Position numbers and translations under genes: made by a program. A DNA stretch of 64,000 nucleotides from Acinetobacter sp. B51(2017) (GTDB lineage: Bacteria > Pseudomonadota > Gammaproteobacteria > Pseudomonadales > Moraxellaceae): contig NZ_PJRJ01000012.1 in assembly GCF_003711395.1 (NCBI RefSeq), positions 21,266-85,265 of the forward strand. Reading direction: 5' to 3'. Of this stretch, positions 31,851-41,373 are shown in pieces (the first letter of the stretch is position 1; each line of letters opens with the position of its first letter). The notes beneath the pieces were generated by a model. It ran no database searches, was not told the origin of the DNA, and worked only from the letters and a program-made list of their open reading frames with translations.

Positions 31851-33254
31851 TCAATCGACACGTTCGCCATGTTGACTTAAATCTAGTCCCATGCGTTCAT
31901 CATCAGATGCCACACGAATACCTATGCTTAAATCGAGAACTTTTAAGATAATGAAAGTTAGAATTGCCGAATAAGCCACGGTTGCCAGTACACCTTCAAT
32001 TTGCACCCAAAGTTGGCTCATTAAATTGGCAGGCACTGCATCGCCCATAATAAACTCGCTGGCAAAGAAAGCGGTTAAAATCGCACCAACAATACCACCA
32101 ACACCATGCAGACCAAAAGCATCCAGTGAGTCATCGGCTTTAAGCATACGTTTTAATGCGGTAATACCCCAGAAACACACCACGCCACCAATGAGGCCCA
32201 TGGCCAAAGCACCACCCACAGTGACAAAACCAGCCGCAGGGGTAATCACCACTAAACCTGCAACCGCACCAGACGCACCGCCTAAGACAGAAGCTTTACC
32301 ACGTACAATTTTTTCAGTCATTAACCAAGATAGTGTTGCTGCTGCTGCTGCCACTTGGGTCACAATTAACGCATAACCTGCTGAACCATTGGCACCTAAT
32401 GCTGAACCACCGTTAAAGCCAAACCAACCGACCCACAGTAAACTTGCACCCAGTACAGTAAGGGTCAAGTTATGTGGCGCCATCGATTCACGGCCAAGCC
32501 CCATACGTTTACCTAGCATATAAGCTGCCACTAAACCGGCCACACCCGAGTTAATATGCACGACTGTACCACCGGCAAAATCTAGTGCGCCGTCGTTGCC
32601 TAACCAACCGCCACCCCAAACCCAATGGGTAATTGGGGCATAAACTACAATCGACCAAATCGCAATAAACGCGACAAAAGCACCAAATTTCATGCGCTCT
32701 GCGATTGAACCACTAATAATGGCAACCGTGATAATCGCAAAGGTCATTTGGAAAATAACAAATAAGATTTCAGGAATAGAACCACTTAAGGCATCTGTTC
32801 CAATGCCAGACAGCATCATTTTATCGAGGTTACCAATAAAGGCATTGCCTTCACCAAAGGCCAGTGAGTAACCTACCGCAACCCAAGTAATACTCACCAC
32901 CGCTGCTGCGACAAAGCTATGCGCCATGGTACTTAACACGTTTTTCTTACGCACCATACCCGCATAAAACAGCGCTAGCCCCGGAATAGTCATCAATAGA
33001 ACCAGTGCGGTAGAAATTAAAATCCAAGCAGTATCACCTGTATCTAAAGTAACTTCTGCCTCAACTTCTTGATCAACTGCTACCCCATCTACGACATTGC
33101 TAGGCACTGTTGTAGCTGTAGGTGAAATGTCTTGATGACTAACCACTGTGACATTTTGACTCGGTGTTTCTACTGTAGTCGCTTGTTGAGCCCATACAGT
33201 AGACCCACCTAGTAATGCGCTGGATAAACCAAACGCAAGCAGCGCTTTTTTCAT
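31851..33254 (-). CDS. amtB: Ammonium transporter AmtB
   Basis: Trimeric inner-membrane ammonium channel. N-terminal signal peptide (residues 1-22, cleavage after VWA) and an extra acidic N-terminal stretch of about 50 residues before the eleven membrane segments. Family motifs include DTAWILISTALVLLMTIPGLALFYAGMVRKKN and the His pair regions DFAGGTVVHINSG and FGLHGVGG. 467 aa. Transcribed with glnK upstream, whose PII protein plugs this channel when nitrogen is ample. Confidence 0.96.
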   Translation of the reverse strand: MKKALLAFGLSSALLGGSTVWAQQATTVETPSQNVTVVSHQDISPTATTVPSNVVDGVAVDQEVEAEVTLDTGDTAWILISTALVLLMTIPGLALFYAGMVRKKNVLSTMAHSFVAAAVVSITWVAVGYSLAFGEGNAFIGNLDKMMLSGIGTDALSGSIPEILFVIFQMTFAIITVAIISGSIAERMKFGAFVAFIAIWSIVVYAPITHWVWGGGWLGNDGALDFAGGTVVHINSGVAGLVAAYMLGKRMGLGRESMAPHNLTLTVLGASLLWVGWFGFNGGSALGANGSAGYALIVTQVAAAAATLSWLMTEKIVRGKASVLGGASGAVAGLVVITPAAGFVTVGGALAMGLIGGVVCFWGITALKRMLKADDSLDAFGLHGVGGIVGAILTAFFASEFIMGDAVPANLMSQLWVQIEGVLATVAYSAILTFIILKVLDLSIGIRVASDDERMGLDLSQHGERVD

Positions 33255-33314
33255 TCGTTTCCCCCAACCGTGTTTTTGTAAGTTATGCCCTAGCGAGCAA
33301 ACTTCATGCCAACC

Positions 33315-33689
<375 letters not shown>

Positions 33690-33694
33690 TTATG

Positions 33695-33710
33695 TTCAAT
33701 TTCCGTGCCA
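33695..33710 (-). promoter_or_regulatory. Sigma-54 promoter of glnK-amtB
   Basis: Read on the minus strand: TGGCAC (-24 element, 33710-33705), 5-nt spacer GGAAA, then TTGAA (-12 element, 33699-33695). The consensus is TGGCAC-N5-TTGCA, so only one position deviates. Predicted transcription start near 33684, about 30 nt before the ATG. No NtrC site was convincing by eye. Confidence 0.75.
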
Positions 33711-33927
33711 AAGCCTTAAGGTTGGGGGATGTTAAGGCTTTTCACTTGGCTCTATTTATACATTATTTTAACCTTTCCCACGTAGTGAGAATCTTAAAAT
33801 AAATACATATTTACTCAGAAAATAACGATTAAGCTTATTGAAGATGGGTATATTTTTCTATCACGACTAGGGGCAATCAGCCGGCAATGCTACACTGAAT
33901 GGACTTAGTTATTGATTGGACTTCTCT

Positions 33928-34152
33928 ATGTTCGAAACCTTGATCCAAGCCATTTTGCAGCAAGTTGAACAACCAAAAAAAGATTTAGAACATAATCTTA
34001 GAGCCTTATTACAAGAGGCTGTAAGCAAAATGGATTTAGTGTCGCAACACGAAATTGAACGCCAACGCCAAGCCTTAGCCCAAGCCAATTTACGTTTAGA
34101 CCAACTTATGCAACAGCTTGAAGCACTCGAACAGCAGCTTAAAGACAAATAG
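33928..34152 (+). CDS. ubiK: Ubiquinone biosynthesis accessory factor UbiK
   Basis: A 74-aa BMFP-type coiled-coil protein (YqiC/UbiK family) that helps the UbiJ-containing ubiquinone complex. N-terminal amphipathic helix (MFETLIQAILQQVEQPKKDLEHNLRALL) and a C-terminal Gln/Leu coiled coil. The ATG at 33928 is preferred over a TTG four codons earlier. comM follows 66 bp downstream, and ubiK (yqiC) next to comM is common in gammaproteobacteria. Confidence 0.88.
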   Translation: MFETLIQAILQQVEQPKKDLEHNLRALLQEAVSKMDLVSQHEIERQRQALAQANLRLDQLMQQLEALEQQLKDK

Positions 34153-34218
34153 CACCTATTTTGTGCATTTTTTAAGCAACACAGTCCGCATAGTCTGCAC
34201 CAATAAGGAGCACTCTAG

Positions 34219-35703
34219 ATGTCGTTTGCTAAAATTTATACCCGTGGTGTACTCGGTTTAGATGCACCCCTCATTGAAGTTGAAGTACATATTAGTCAAG
34301 GTCTACCCTCTTTGACCATGGTGGGCCTAGCCGAAGCTGCGGTACGCGAAAGTAAAGATCGAGTTCGCTCGGCGATTATTAACAGTGGTTTTAATTTTCC
34401 CACCAAACGCTTAACCATTAACTTAGCCCCTGCAGATTTGCCTAAAGATGGTGCACGCCTCGATTTAGCCATTGCTTTAGGGATTTTAATTGCCTCAGGT
34501 CAATTGCCTGAGCAGAGTACTGAACAACTCGAATTTATTGGTGAATTAGCTTTAGATGGTCAATTACGCCCAACCACAGGCACTTTAAGCATTGCGATTG
34601 CTTGTCAGCAAGCAGGTCATCAGTTGATTTTACCGCATACCAATGCCATAGATGCCGCCAAGTTAAACGGTTTTGAGGTTTTTGCAGCCACCAATTTAAC
34701 TGAGGTGTGTGGTCATTTATCAGGACAACATCCCTTAAGTGTTTATCAAGCCCCACAAGCACAGACCCAATTGGCTCATTATTTAGATTTAGCCGATGTC
34801 AAAGGACAACTCAGACCACGGCGTGCTTTAGAAATTGCTGCGGCAGGCGGACATTCTTTATTATTTAAAGGTCCACCCGGTACAGGTAAAACTCTCTTGG
34901 CATCGCGCTTAGCAGGGATCTTGCCGCCTTTAACACTAGAAGAAAATCTAGAAGTGGCACGTATTTATTCGGTAGCCAATGTTCAATATCATTTTGGTGA
35001 ACGCCCTTTTCGCGCGCCACATCATACCGCATCAGCCATTGCTTTAGTGGGGGGCGGTTCACAGCCCAAACCTGGGGAAATTACGCTTTCGCATTTAGGC
35101 GTATTATTTTTAGATGAGCTGCCTGAGTTTGATCGCAAGGTATTAGAAGTATTACGCCAACCCTTAGAGTCTAAGGAAATTGTGATTTCGCGTGCTTCTC
35201 GGCAAATGACCTTTCCCGCCAATTTTCAGCTGATTGCTGCAATGAATCCCTGCCCTTGTGGTTATGCTTTTCATCAAGATCAACGCTGCCAATGTTCGGC
35301 CGTGGCGATTCAGCGTTACCAAAATCGTATTTCTGGGCCTTTATTAGATCGCATTGATTTACATATTGATGTCCCACCTTTGCCCGCTGCAGAGCTACAA
35401 AGCACCAGCAGTACCGAGAACTCAGCCACAGTACGCGCTCGAGTCATGCAAGCTTATCAGCAGCAAATGCAGCGGCAAAGCTGCCTAAATGCCGCCTTAA
35501 GCCCGCAACAGCTGCAACATTATGCGAGTTTGCAACCACAAGCCGAGCAAATTTTGGCGCTAGCCCAACAACGTCTAAACCTCTCGGCACGCGCCTATCA
35601 TCGTGTGTTACGAGTGGCGCGTACTATCGCGGATTTATCATTAACAGACAATATTGAAAATCAGCATATTACTGAGGCGCTGTCTTATCGTGGAGCTAGC
35701 TAA
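34219..35703 (+). CDS. comM: ComM, AAA+ branch-migration helicase of natural transformation
   Basis: MCM-like hexameric helicase that extends integration of transforming DNA. N-terminal Lon-like domain (residues 1-170), AAA+ domain with Walker A G218-PPGTGKT and Walker B LFLDELPEF, a Cys-rich CPCGYAFHQDQRCQC segment, and a C-terminal Mg-chelatase-type helical domain. 494 aa and intact. In A. baumannii comM is the usual insertion site of AbaR resistance islands; here it is uninterrupted. GGAG lies about 10 nt before the ATG. The 3' end overlaps the convergent patatin gene by 8 bases. Confidence 0.95.
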   Translation: MSFAKIYTRGVLGLDAPLIEVEVHISQGLPSLTMVGLAEAAVRESKDRVRSAIINSGFNFPTKRLTINLAPADLPKDGARLDLAIALGILIASGQLPEQSTEQLEFIGELALDGQLRPTTGTLSIAIACQQAGHQLILPHTNAIDAAKLNGFEVFAATNLTEVCGHLSGQHPLSVYQAPQAQTQLAHYLDLADVKGQLRPRRALEIAAAGGHSLLFKGPPGTGKTLLASRLAGILPPLTLEENLEVARIYSVANVQYHFGERPFRAPHHTASAIALVGGGSQPKPGEITLSHLGVLFLDELPEFDRKVLEVLRQPLESKEIVISRASRQMTFPANFQLIAAMNPCPCGYAFHQDQRCQCSAVAIQRYQNRISGPLLDRIDLHIDVPPLPAAELQSTSSTENSATVRARVMQAYQQQMQRQSCLNAALSPQQLQHYASLQPQAEQILALAQQRLNLSARAYHRVLRVARTIADLSLTDNIENQHITEALSYRGAS

Positions 35704-36631
35704 TCAGTTCACAAATTTTATCCAAATCAAGATGATGCTTTTGAATTAAACGTGCAGCTTCTTGTTGTAATAAACACACATTACCTTGGCTTGCATTATC
35801 TAAGTCATCGGACGCGTAGCTGAGGTTGTGTTGCAATCTAAAATAACGTGCTGGCTCAAGCAGATTATTGAGCTGATAATCTACAGCATCTGCCATGCCA
35901 TCAAACATACAATTCAGCAGGGGTAAAACCCATTCTACTTTGCCCCAGTGTTTGGCTTCTTGATAGCCAATCGGACGCACTAGCTCCCCTGTACCTAAAG
36001 ACAAGACAAAAATATCTGGGTCATCGGGGAAAATTCGCCGTGCTTCAGCATAGGCGGACATGGCAGGATTATTAATAAAAATACCACCATCAACCAATAC
36101 CCGTGGCTCAGCATTGACCAAAATCTTCGCTGGTTCAAAATAGGTCGGTGCTGCAGCAGTGGCGCGTCCTGCATCACGCATCAATACATCAGCATGTTCA
36201 GCACGCCAACTCTTTAAAAATAAAGGTTCACGCTTTTCTAGATCATAGGTCGTAATCATGGTTTTAACCAAGCATTTGGCCAAATCGGTATTTTCAAAAT
36301 AGTCCGCTAATACTGTCTCTAAACCCACAGCCGAGTAGCGCTCATCTAACAAACCGCCTACCGAGGCAAAGCCTTTCCATAAAGAGCGTGCAAAAATTTC
36401 ACGGCCACGCTGGGCATAAATTTCGGCAAGTTCCGCCGCACTATATTCGGCTCGCCCTATATGATCAGCTTTGGCTAAACCTAGACTTAAAATAGCGCCT
36501 GTCGAGGTACCTGCAAATAAATCAAAACATTGGCTAATGGGTTTTTGGGTGCGTTTTTCGATTTCAGCCAATACCAAGGCTGGGATAATGCCGCGAATGC
36601 CTCCGCCATCGATGCTTAATATTTTTTTCAT
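35696..36631 (-). CDS. Patatin-like phospholipase
   Basis: Serine lipid acyl hydrolase of the patatin family with a Ser-Asp dyad. Oxyanion motif DGGGIRG (residues 8-14), nucleophile elbow G-T-S-T-G (near 43-47) and catalytic D-G-G (VDGGIFINNPAMSA). 311 aa; no signal peptide, so cytoplasmic. Domain and length resemble cyclic-nucleotide-activated CapV effectors of CBASS, but no cyclase or ubiquitin-like partners are adjacent, so a general lipase role is equally likely. It overlaps the comM end by 8 bases in convergent orientation. Confidence 0.88.
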   Translation of the reverse strand: MKKILSIDGGGIRGIIPALVLAEIEKRTQKPISQCFDLFAGTSTGAILSLGLAKADHIGRAEYSAAELAEIYAQRGREIFARSLWKGFASVGGLLDERYSAVGLETVLADYFENTDLAKCLVKTMITTYDLEKREPLFLKSWRAEHADVLMRDAGRATAAAPTYFEPAKILVNAEPRVLVDGGIFINNPAMSAYAEARRIFPDDPDIFVLSLGTGELVRPIGYQEAKHWGKVEWVLPLLNCMFDGMADAVDYQLNNLLEPARYFRLQHNLSYASDDLDNASQGNVCLLQQEAARLIQKHHLDLDKICELIS

Positions 36632-36674
36632 GCTTGATGCTCTATGCTTATTATTGTCTTATTTTTATAACATA

Positions 36675-36700
36675 AAAAAGGCGACCTTATTGTCGCCTTT
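36675..36700 (-). terminator. Rho-independent terminator after the first TorF-family gene
   Basis: AAAGGCGAC / GTCGCCTTT with a 6-nt loop, then six U on the minus strand, 20 bp beyond the stop codon at 36721. Confidence 0.88.
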
Positions 36701-36720
36701 ATGCTGTTAAGCATTTACGC

Positions 36721-37482
36721 TTAGAAGCTATAGCTTAAGCCGAGTACCAATTTATTTTTTTGTTTTTCATCCACACGGTCATAACCACCCACAATAAAAT
36801 CGACACTCATCTGTGCACCAGTCTTACCGAGTGGATGACTTAAACCCACATTAAAATGACGGAAAGCAAAGTCTTCTGTCGTGTCAAAATATTGACTCGT
36901 ATCATCATTATAGTAGTACATACCTAAAGCGGTATTTAACGTAAAATCGCGTACTAAAGGACGGCTATAAGAAGCCAATAGATAGGTATCACCAGTATTA
37001 CCCCAAGTTACATCATCCCACAGCGTTTGTGCGCTGAGACTAAAATCTTTGTAATTTAAGCCAATGACACTTTCCAATGCATCAACATCGGCATCTGACT
37101 CATAGTAATAATAGTAAATTGCACCAAGGTTATAACCCCAATCTTGATTGATTGCACCGTTATAACCTAGATAGAAATCATGCTCAAAGGTATCACTTCC
37201 CGTATAGTCATCTACAATTGGGTCATAATCTGTTAAAGAATAACCAATGGTTGAACCCCAATAGCCCGCATAAAAACCAGAAGCATGGCTATAATCTAGA
37301 CCACCTTGAAGAGTCGCTTTATCATTTTCTGGCGTATTGGTTAAACCACGTAAATAGTAGCTAGAAATTACGGCAATATTACCGCTAATTTGATGCTCAG
37401 ATACCGCTGGCGCAGCAGCAAAAGTACTATTTGCCCCTAGAGTGAATAATAACGCGGCTGATATTTTTGTCGTGAATTGCAT
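36721..37482 (-). CDS. TorF-family putative porin (copy 1)
   Basis: Outer-membrane beta-barrel of the TorF (Gcw_chp) family, function poorly known. Signal peptide in residues 1-22 (FTLGANSTFA|AAP); alternating aromatic strands; family motifs ISSYYLRGLT near the N-terminus, GYWGSTIGY, HDFYLGYNG, and a terminal Phe (LVLGLSYSF) as in barrel proteins. Start ATG 37482 (253 aa) has GGGGA 7 nt upstream; the frame could extend six codons. A related gene lies 306 bp upstream on the same strand. Confidence 0.88.
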   Translation of the reverse strand: MQFTTKISAALLFTLGANSTFAAAPAVSEHQISGNIAVISSYYLRGLTNTPENDKATLQGGLDYSHASGFYAGYWGSTIGYSLTDYDPIVDDYTGSDTFEHDFYLGYNGAINQDWGYNLGAIYYYYYESDADVDALESVIGLNYKDFSLSAQTLWDDVTWGNTGDTYLLASYSRPLVRDFTLNTALGMYYYNDDTSQYFDTTEDFAFRHFNVGLSHPLGKTGAQMSVDFIVGGYDRVDEKQKNKLVLGLSYSF

Positions 37483-37788
37483 TGATAATCCCCTGCCCAT
37501 CTGGCATCGATCTAAACATTTAGGTTACTTAGATCAGCTTTAGCAATTGCTATGCCAAAGCGGGTTAAAACCAAAAAAATTAAGCAATGAAAAATACAAT
37601 AATTGTTTGTTTCATATTTATTTTTAATTTAAATCTAAAATTTTTTTATCTTTAAAAGCTGCATTAAAAATCATAAATTTGCTTAGTCGATTGCAGCAAA
37701 ATACCTAATATTGAAATATTTGGGCACGATGCAAAAAAATTGTTTAAAAACAGTGCAGCTTTAGCAGGATTGCTGCACTGTTTTTGAC
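37483..37788. other. Intergenic region between the two TorF-family genes
   Basis: About 306 bp, very AT-rich, without a credible gene. It contains the terminator of the upstream gene (37746-37785) and, close to the downstream gene, an imperfect operator-like repeat GATCTAA (37509-37515) / TTAGATC (37529-37535). Each porin gene therefore appears to have its own promoter. Confidence 0.6.
37746..37785 (-). terminator. Rho-independent terminator after the second TorF-family gene
   Basis: A perfect 14-bp inverted repeat AAAAACAGTGCAGC / GCTGCACTGTTTTT with a 12-nt loop, 3 bp past the stop codon of the gene at 37789. Confidence 0.93.
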
Positions 37789-38556
37789 TTAGAAACTGTA
37801 GTTTATGCCAAACACAGCATACTCATCTAAGCGTTGTTGGTAACGGTCTCGTCCACCCCAAATGTAATCTACCGCAACAGAAACACCACTGTCAGCAAAG
37901 TCTTTACTTAAGCCTAAACGTGCTTCGGTAAATTGCTCATTTTTTAGGGTTGTTACAAGGGCATCGTCACGGTTTTTATTATAAATTGCATAACCTAAGC
38001 TAGTATTGATCGCAAAATCTTGTGGCAAAGGATAACTATAGGCTGCGCTTAAATAAACATCACCTGCATTGGCATAGTTAACATCACTCAGCATCACAGC
38101 TAAGCCCAAACTCAGATCTTGATAATTTAGCGTGTTGAGTAACTCAAGTCCTGTGCTACGGCGCTTCTCATCCCCATCTTCACTATAGAGCGTCCCGCCA
38201 CCTTGATAAATATAAGTCAGTAGTTGGGTGGTATAACTCCAGTCTTGGTTAAGTTCACGTCCATACCCCACATAAAAATCATGTTCAAAGCCATGCTGTC
38301 GATCATTTTTAGGTTGGTAATTTAAAGTTGACCCCCAATAGCCCACATTCCATCCGCTTGGGTGTACATACTCAATACCACCTTGTATAGCAAGCTTATC
38401 GTTTTCTTCAGCGCCACGATAAATGTATTTTGACACTAAACCAATTTCAGCTGAGATTTCGCCTTGTTGCTTGGCAGTCGCCTCATTTGCCCAACTTAAT
38501 GGGGTTGCCATTAGACCTAAAGCCAATAGCACTGGTTTGTATTTAATTGTTAACAT
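37789..38556 (-). CDS. TorF-family putative porin (copy 2)
   Basis: Paralogue of the gene at 36721, sharing the motifs VSKYIYRGAEENDK, GYWGSTLNY, HDFYVGYG-x-LNQDW and a terminal Phe (VFGINYSF). Signal peptide in residues 1-23 (cleavage after SWA). 255 aa. The two copies differ widely outside the motifs, so the duplication is old. Divergent from the OprD-family gene to its right; three outer-membrane proteins thus sit side by side. Confidence 0.87.
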   Translation of the reverse strand: MLTIKYKPVLLALGLMATPLSWANEATAKQQGEISAEIGLVSKYIYRGAEENDKLAIQGGIEYVHPSGWNVGYWGSTLNYQPKNDRQHGFEHDFYVGYGRELNQDWSYTTQLLTYIYQGGGTLYSEDGDEKRRSTGLELLNTLNYQDLSLGLAVMLSDVNYANAGDVYLSAAYSYPLPQDFAINTSLGYAIYNKNRDDALVTTLKNEQFTEARLGLSKDFADSGVSVAVDYIWGGRDRYQQRLDEYAVFGINYSF

Positions 38557-38871
38557 AACATTGTATTTTTTGTTGCTTAAAATTATCCAAATTATAACGT
38601 GTTATGAGTACATGACTAAAAAAACAACATTAGTTTTGCTAATTTTTTAAACATATCTATATGTTTTTAAAAACAAAAAATAATTTTAACTGCTAGTTTA
38701 AGACGCTTGAGTTAAAAAAAAATATCGCATCCTAATGCTCAATTGTGTACTTTTAATGAAATAAAGTTTACAAAAATGATATTTTGCAGCCAAATTGTTA
38801 TAAATCCCGTTAGCAATTCGCCACAAATATTGACCCAATCACCATCTAATTTTGTATGAGGCTCTCTCCCA
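38557..38871. other. Divergent promoter region between TorF-family and OprD-family genes
   Basis: 315 bp, extremely AT-rich, with no gene. It contains a perfect 8-bp palindrome pair AAACATAT / ATATGTTT with 2-nt centre (38649-38666) that could be an operator, and an extended -10-like element TGTTATAAA (38796-38804) about 68 bp before the oprD-type ATG. No consensus -35 accompanies it. Confidence 0.5.
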
Positions 38872-40167
38872 ATGCAAAAAATTACCTTAGCAGTTTTAAT
38901 CCAAGCTGCATTGATTTCATCTGTATACGCAAGCGAACAAAGCGAAGCTAAAGGCTTTGTTGAAGGTGCTGAAGGTTCGGTTCTATTCCGTACTGGTTAC
39001 TTAAACCGTGATAAAAAACATGGCTTACAGAACGATACAAGTTCTACAGCACAAACAGCAATCGTAAAGCTTGACTCTGGATTTACCCAAGGCGTAGTGG
39101 GTTTTGGTGCGGGTGTAATTGGTGACGCCTCATTTAAATTGGGCGAAAATAAAAATGCTGGTAACGCCATGATTCCAAAACATAACGATGGTTCAACCTA
39201 TGACCATTGGGCACGCGGTGGTGCGTATGTGAAAGCGCGTGTTTCAAACACGACAGCAGTTTATGGTACTCAAGTGCTTGACCTCCCTGTATTGGCTTCA
39301 AATACAGCACGTTTAGTGCCTGAATATTTTGAAGGTTTATTGGTCACCAGTAACGAAGTTGAAGACTTAACTTTAGTGGCTGGTAAATTCACCAAAAACC
39401 AATATTCAGATCAAATCAATTCTGATGGCAACAAACTAGATAGCGCCATTGTTTGGGGTGCAAAATATCAAGCCAATGACGACTTAAACCTTGCCTATTA
39501 CGGTACAGATCTTGAAGATCGTTTAGATCGTCATTACGCCAATGTGAACTATACTCACGGCTTAAAAAATGATGCATCGTTAAACGTTGATTTTAGTGCT
39601 TACCATACTGAATGGGATAAAGACGCAAATAAATATCTTTATTCACAAATTGGTGGCGCAGATAACGATTACCAAAACTCGATCCTAGCCTTGGCAACTA
39701 CATATAACAAAGGCCCACACAATGTCATGGTCGCTTACCAACAAAATATGGGTAACGTGGGTTATGACTATGGCTTAGGTCAAAATGTAGCGGATGGTCA
39801 CCAAAGCATTTACATGCCAAACTCTTACCTATCAGACTTCATTGGTAACGATGAAAAATCGGTACAACTGCAATATAGCTATGACTTTGGCGCAATGAAT
39901 GTACCTGGTTTATCTTGGACATCTGCATTTGTATATGGTTGGGACATTAAAGCAACTGATAATGCAGGCACTATGATTAGTGATGACGAACAAGAACGCG
40001 AATTCTTTAACCAAGTAAAATACACGGTACAAAAGGGTGTAATGAAAGATTCAAGCTTACGTCTACGTCATTCTTACTACCGTGCCAGCGATAACTACCA
40101 GTCTAATTACATTGGTGACACTAACGAATGGCGTATTTGGTTAGATATTCCTGTGAAATTATTTTAA
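38872..40167 (+). CDS. OprD-family outer-membrane porin
   Basis: Substrate-specific channel of the OprD/Occ family (uptake of carboxylates or basic amino acids in relatives). Signal peptide in residues 1-20 (SSVYA|SEQ), then the family opening GFVEGAEGSVLFRTGYLNRDKK and barrel strands ending in EWRIWLDIPVKLF with a terminal Phe. 431 aa, slightly shorter than P. aeruginosa OprD. GAGG precedes the ATG. Which substrate it carries cannot be judged. It has its own terminator. Confidence 0.9.
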   Translation: MQKITLAVLIQAALISSVYASEQSEAKGFVEGAEGSVLFRTGYLNRDKKHGLQNDTSSTAQTAIVKLDSGFTQGVVGFGAGVIGDASFKLGENKNAGNAMIPKHNDGSTYDHWARGGAYVKARVSNTTAVYGTQVLDLPVLASNTARLVPEYFEGLLVTSNEVEDLTLVAGKFTKNQYSDQINSDGNKLDSAIVWGAKYQANDDLNLAYYGTDLEDRLDRHYANVNYTHGLKNDASLNVDFSAYHTEWDKDANKYLYSQIGGADNDYQNSILALATTYNKGPHNVMVAYQQNMGNVGYDYGLGQNVADGHQSIYMPNSYLSDFIGNDEKSVQLQYSYDFGAMNVPGLSWTSAFVYGWDIKATDNAGTMISDDEQEREFFNQVKYTVQKGVMKDSSLRLRHSYYRASDNYQSNYIGDTNEWRIWLDIPVKLF

Positions 40168-40192
40168 TTTCTGGATCATCTGATCAGCGATA

Positions 40193-40221
40193 AAAAAACC
40201 TGCACAGTGTGCAGGTTTTTT
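40193..40221. terminator. Bidirectional terminator between the porin gene and ppa
   Basis: AAAAAACCTGCAC / GTGCAGGTTTTTT with a 3-nt loop, flanked by A- and T-runs, 25 bp after the porin stop and 24 bp from the convergent ppa stop. Confidence 0.93.
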
Positions 40222-40244
40222 ATTTTCAAATAATTTAATTAAAA

Positions 40245-40781
40245 TTATTTGTTTGCTTCTTCGTATGCAGCGATTGAGCTTAATACTTCTTGTTTTGCAA
40301 CATCAGCACCTTCCCAACCACTTAACTTCACCCATTTGCCTGGCTCTAAGTCTTTGTAGTGTTGGAAGAAGTGTTCGATTTGGCTGATCAATAAAGGTGG
40401 AAGATCAGTATACTCTTGAACGTCTTTGTAGATTGGCGTTAATTTGTCGTGTGGCACAGCAACAAGTTTCGCGTCAACACCACCGTCGTCTTCCATGTTT
40501 AATTTACCTACAGGGCGGCAACGAATCACAGAACCTGGTTCAACTGGGTGTGGAGTCACAACAAGTACGTCTAATGGGTCACCATCAAGTGATAATGTGT
40601 TTGGCACATAACCGTAGTTTGCTGGGTAGAACATTGCAGTACCCATGAAACGGTCTACAAATAATGCGTCAGAATCTTTGTCGATTTCGTATTTAATTGG
40701 TGCTGCATTGGCAGGGATTTCAATAATTACGTAGATATCGTTTGGTGCGTCTTTACCCGCTGGGATGTTGCTGTAGCTCAT
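40245..40781 (-). CDS. ppa: Inorganic pyrophosphatase
   Basis: Family I soluble pyrophosphatase. Signature D-G-D-P-L-D near residues 66-71, [22 protein letters not shown] before it, and the downstream metal ligands in [15 protein letters not shown]. 178 aa, normal length. Confidence 0.97.
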   Translation of the reverse strand: MSYSNIPAGKDAPNDIYVIIEIPANAAPIKYEIDKDSDALFVDRFMGTAMFYPANYGYVPNTLSLDGDPLDVLVVTPHPVEPGSVIRCRPVGKLNMEDDGGVDAKLVAVPHDKLTPIYKDVQEYTDLPPLLISQIEHFFQHYKDLEPGKWVKLSGWEGADVAKQEVLSSIAAYEEANK

Positions 40782-40876
40782 AGCATCACTCTCAAATTAA
40801 ACTGTTGTCCAAAGCGCAATTATAGCGACTTTGCTTTTCAATCACGCAGCGATTATACACCGCTCGACAGGATTTT

Positions 40877-41281
40877 TTAGCCCACTGTCAGCTTAATCAC
40901 CAGCAACAACAACAAAACTGGACAGGATAACGCCATAAACCACACGATTGAACGTAGCGTTGCCCAATTGGCCAAATAACACAGACCATAGATAATGCGT
41001 AACACCACATAAGCAATACCAAAGGTCATCACAATACTTTGCGGCAGCACCATATATTCTGCAATTAAGATCGCAGCAATAAATAAAGGTAAGCCCTCAA
41101 AGCTATTTTGTTGTACTGCATGAGCACGCGCAGCCAAACCCTTTGTTTTACTTAAAAATTCGCGTGGATTTTGGTTATCTTGAGCACGAAAGCCCCCTGC
41201 CATTTTTGCAATGACCGCAAATACATAGGGTAATAAGCAAGCAATTAAAATCAGATAAATAATTCCACTTATGCTTTGCAT
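40877..41281 (-). CDS. MAPEG-family membrane protein
   Basis: A 134-aa membrane protein with four hydrophobic segments. The MAPEG motif is visible as ARAHAVQQNSFEGLPLFIAAILIAE and the later VLRIIYGLCYLANWATLRSIVW. Eukaryotic relatives act in glutathione and eicosanoid metabolism; the bacterial role is unknown. Confidence 0.85.
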   Translation of the reverse strand: MQSISGIIYLILIACLLPYVFAVIAKMAGGFRAQDNQNPREFLSKTKGLAARAHAVQQNSFEGLPLFIAAILIAEYMVLPQSIVMTFGIAYVVLRIIYGLCYLANWATLRSIVWFMALSCPVLLLLLVIKLTVG

Positions 41282-41373
41282 GTATATTGGTTCTCAAGTT
41301 GCACTAAGCTTGCATCATAGCATGGCAATTTTGTTAAATAGAGCCTTTGCTACAATTGCACTTAGGTTGGGTT

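Noticed and set aside
35696..36631. CBASS anti-phage operon
   Set aside because: Only a patatin-like gene is present; no CD-NTase, Cap2/Cap3 or other effector gene is nearby.
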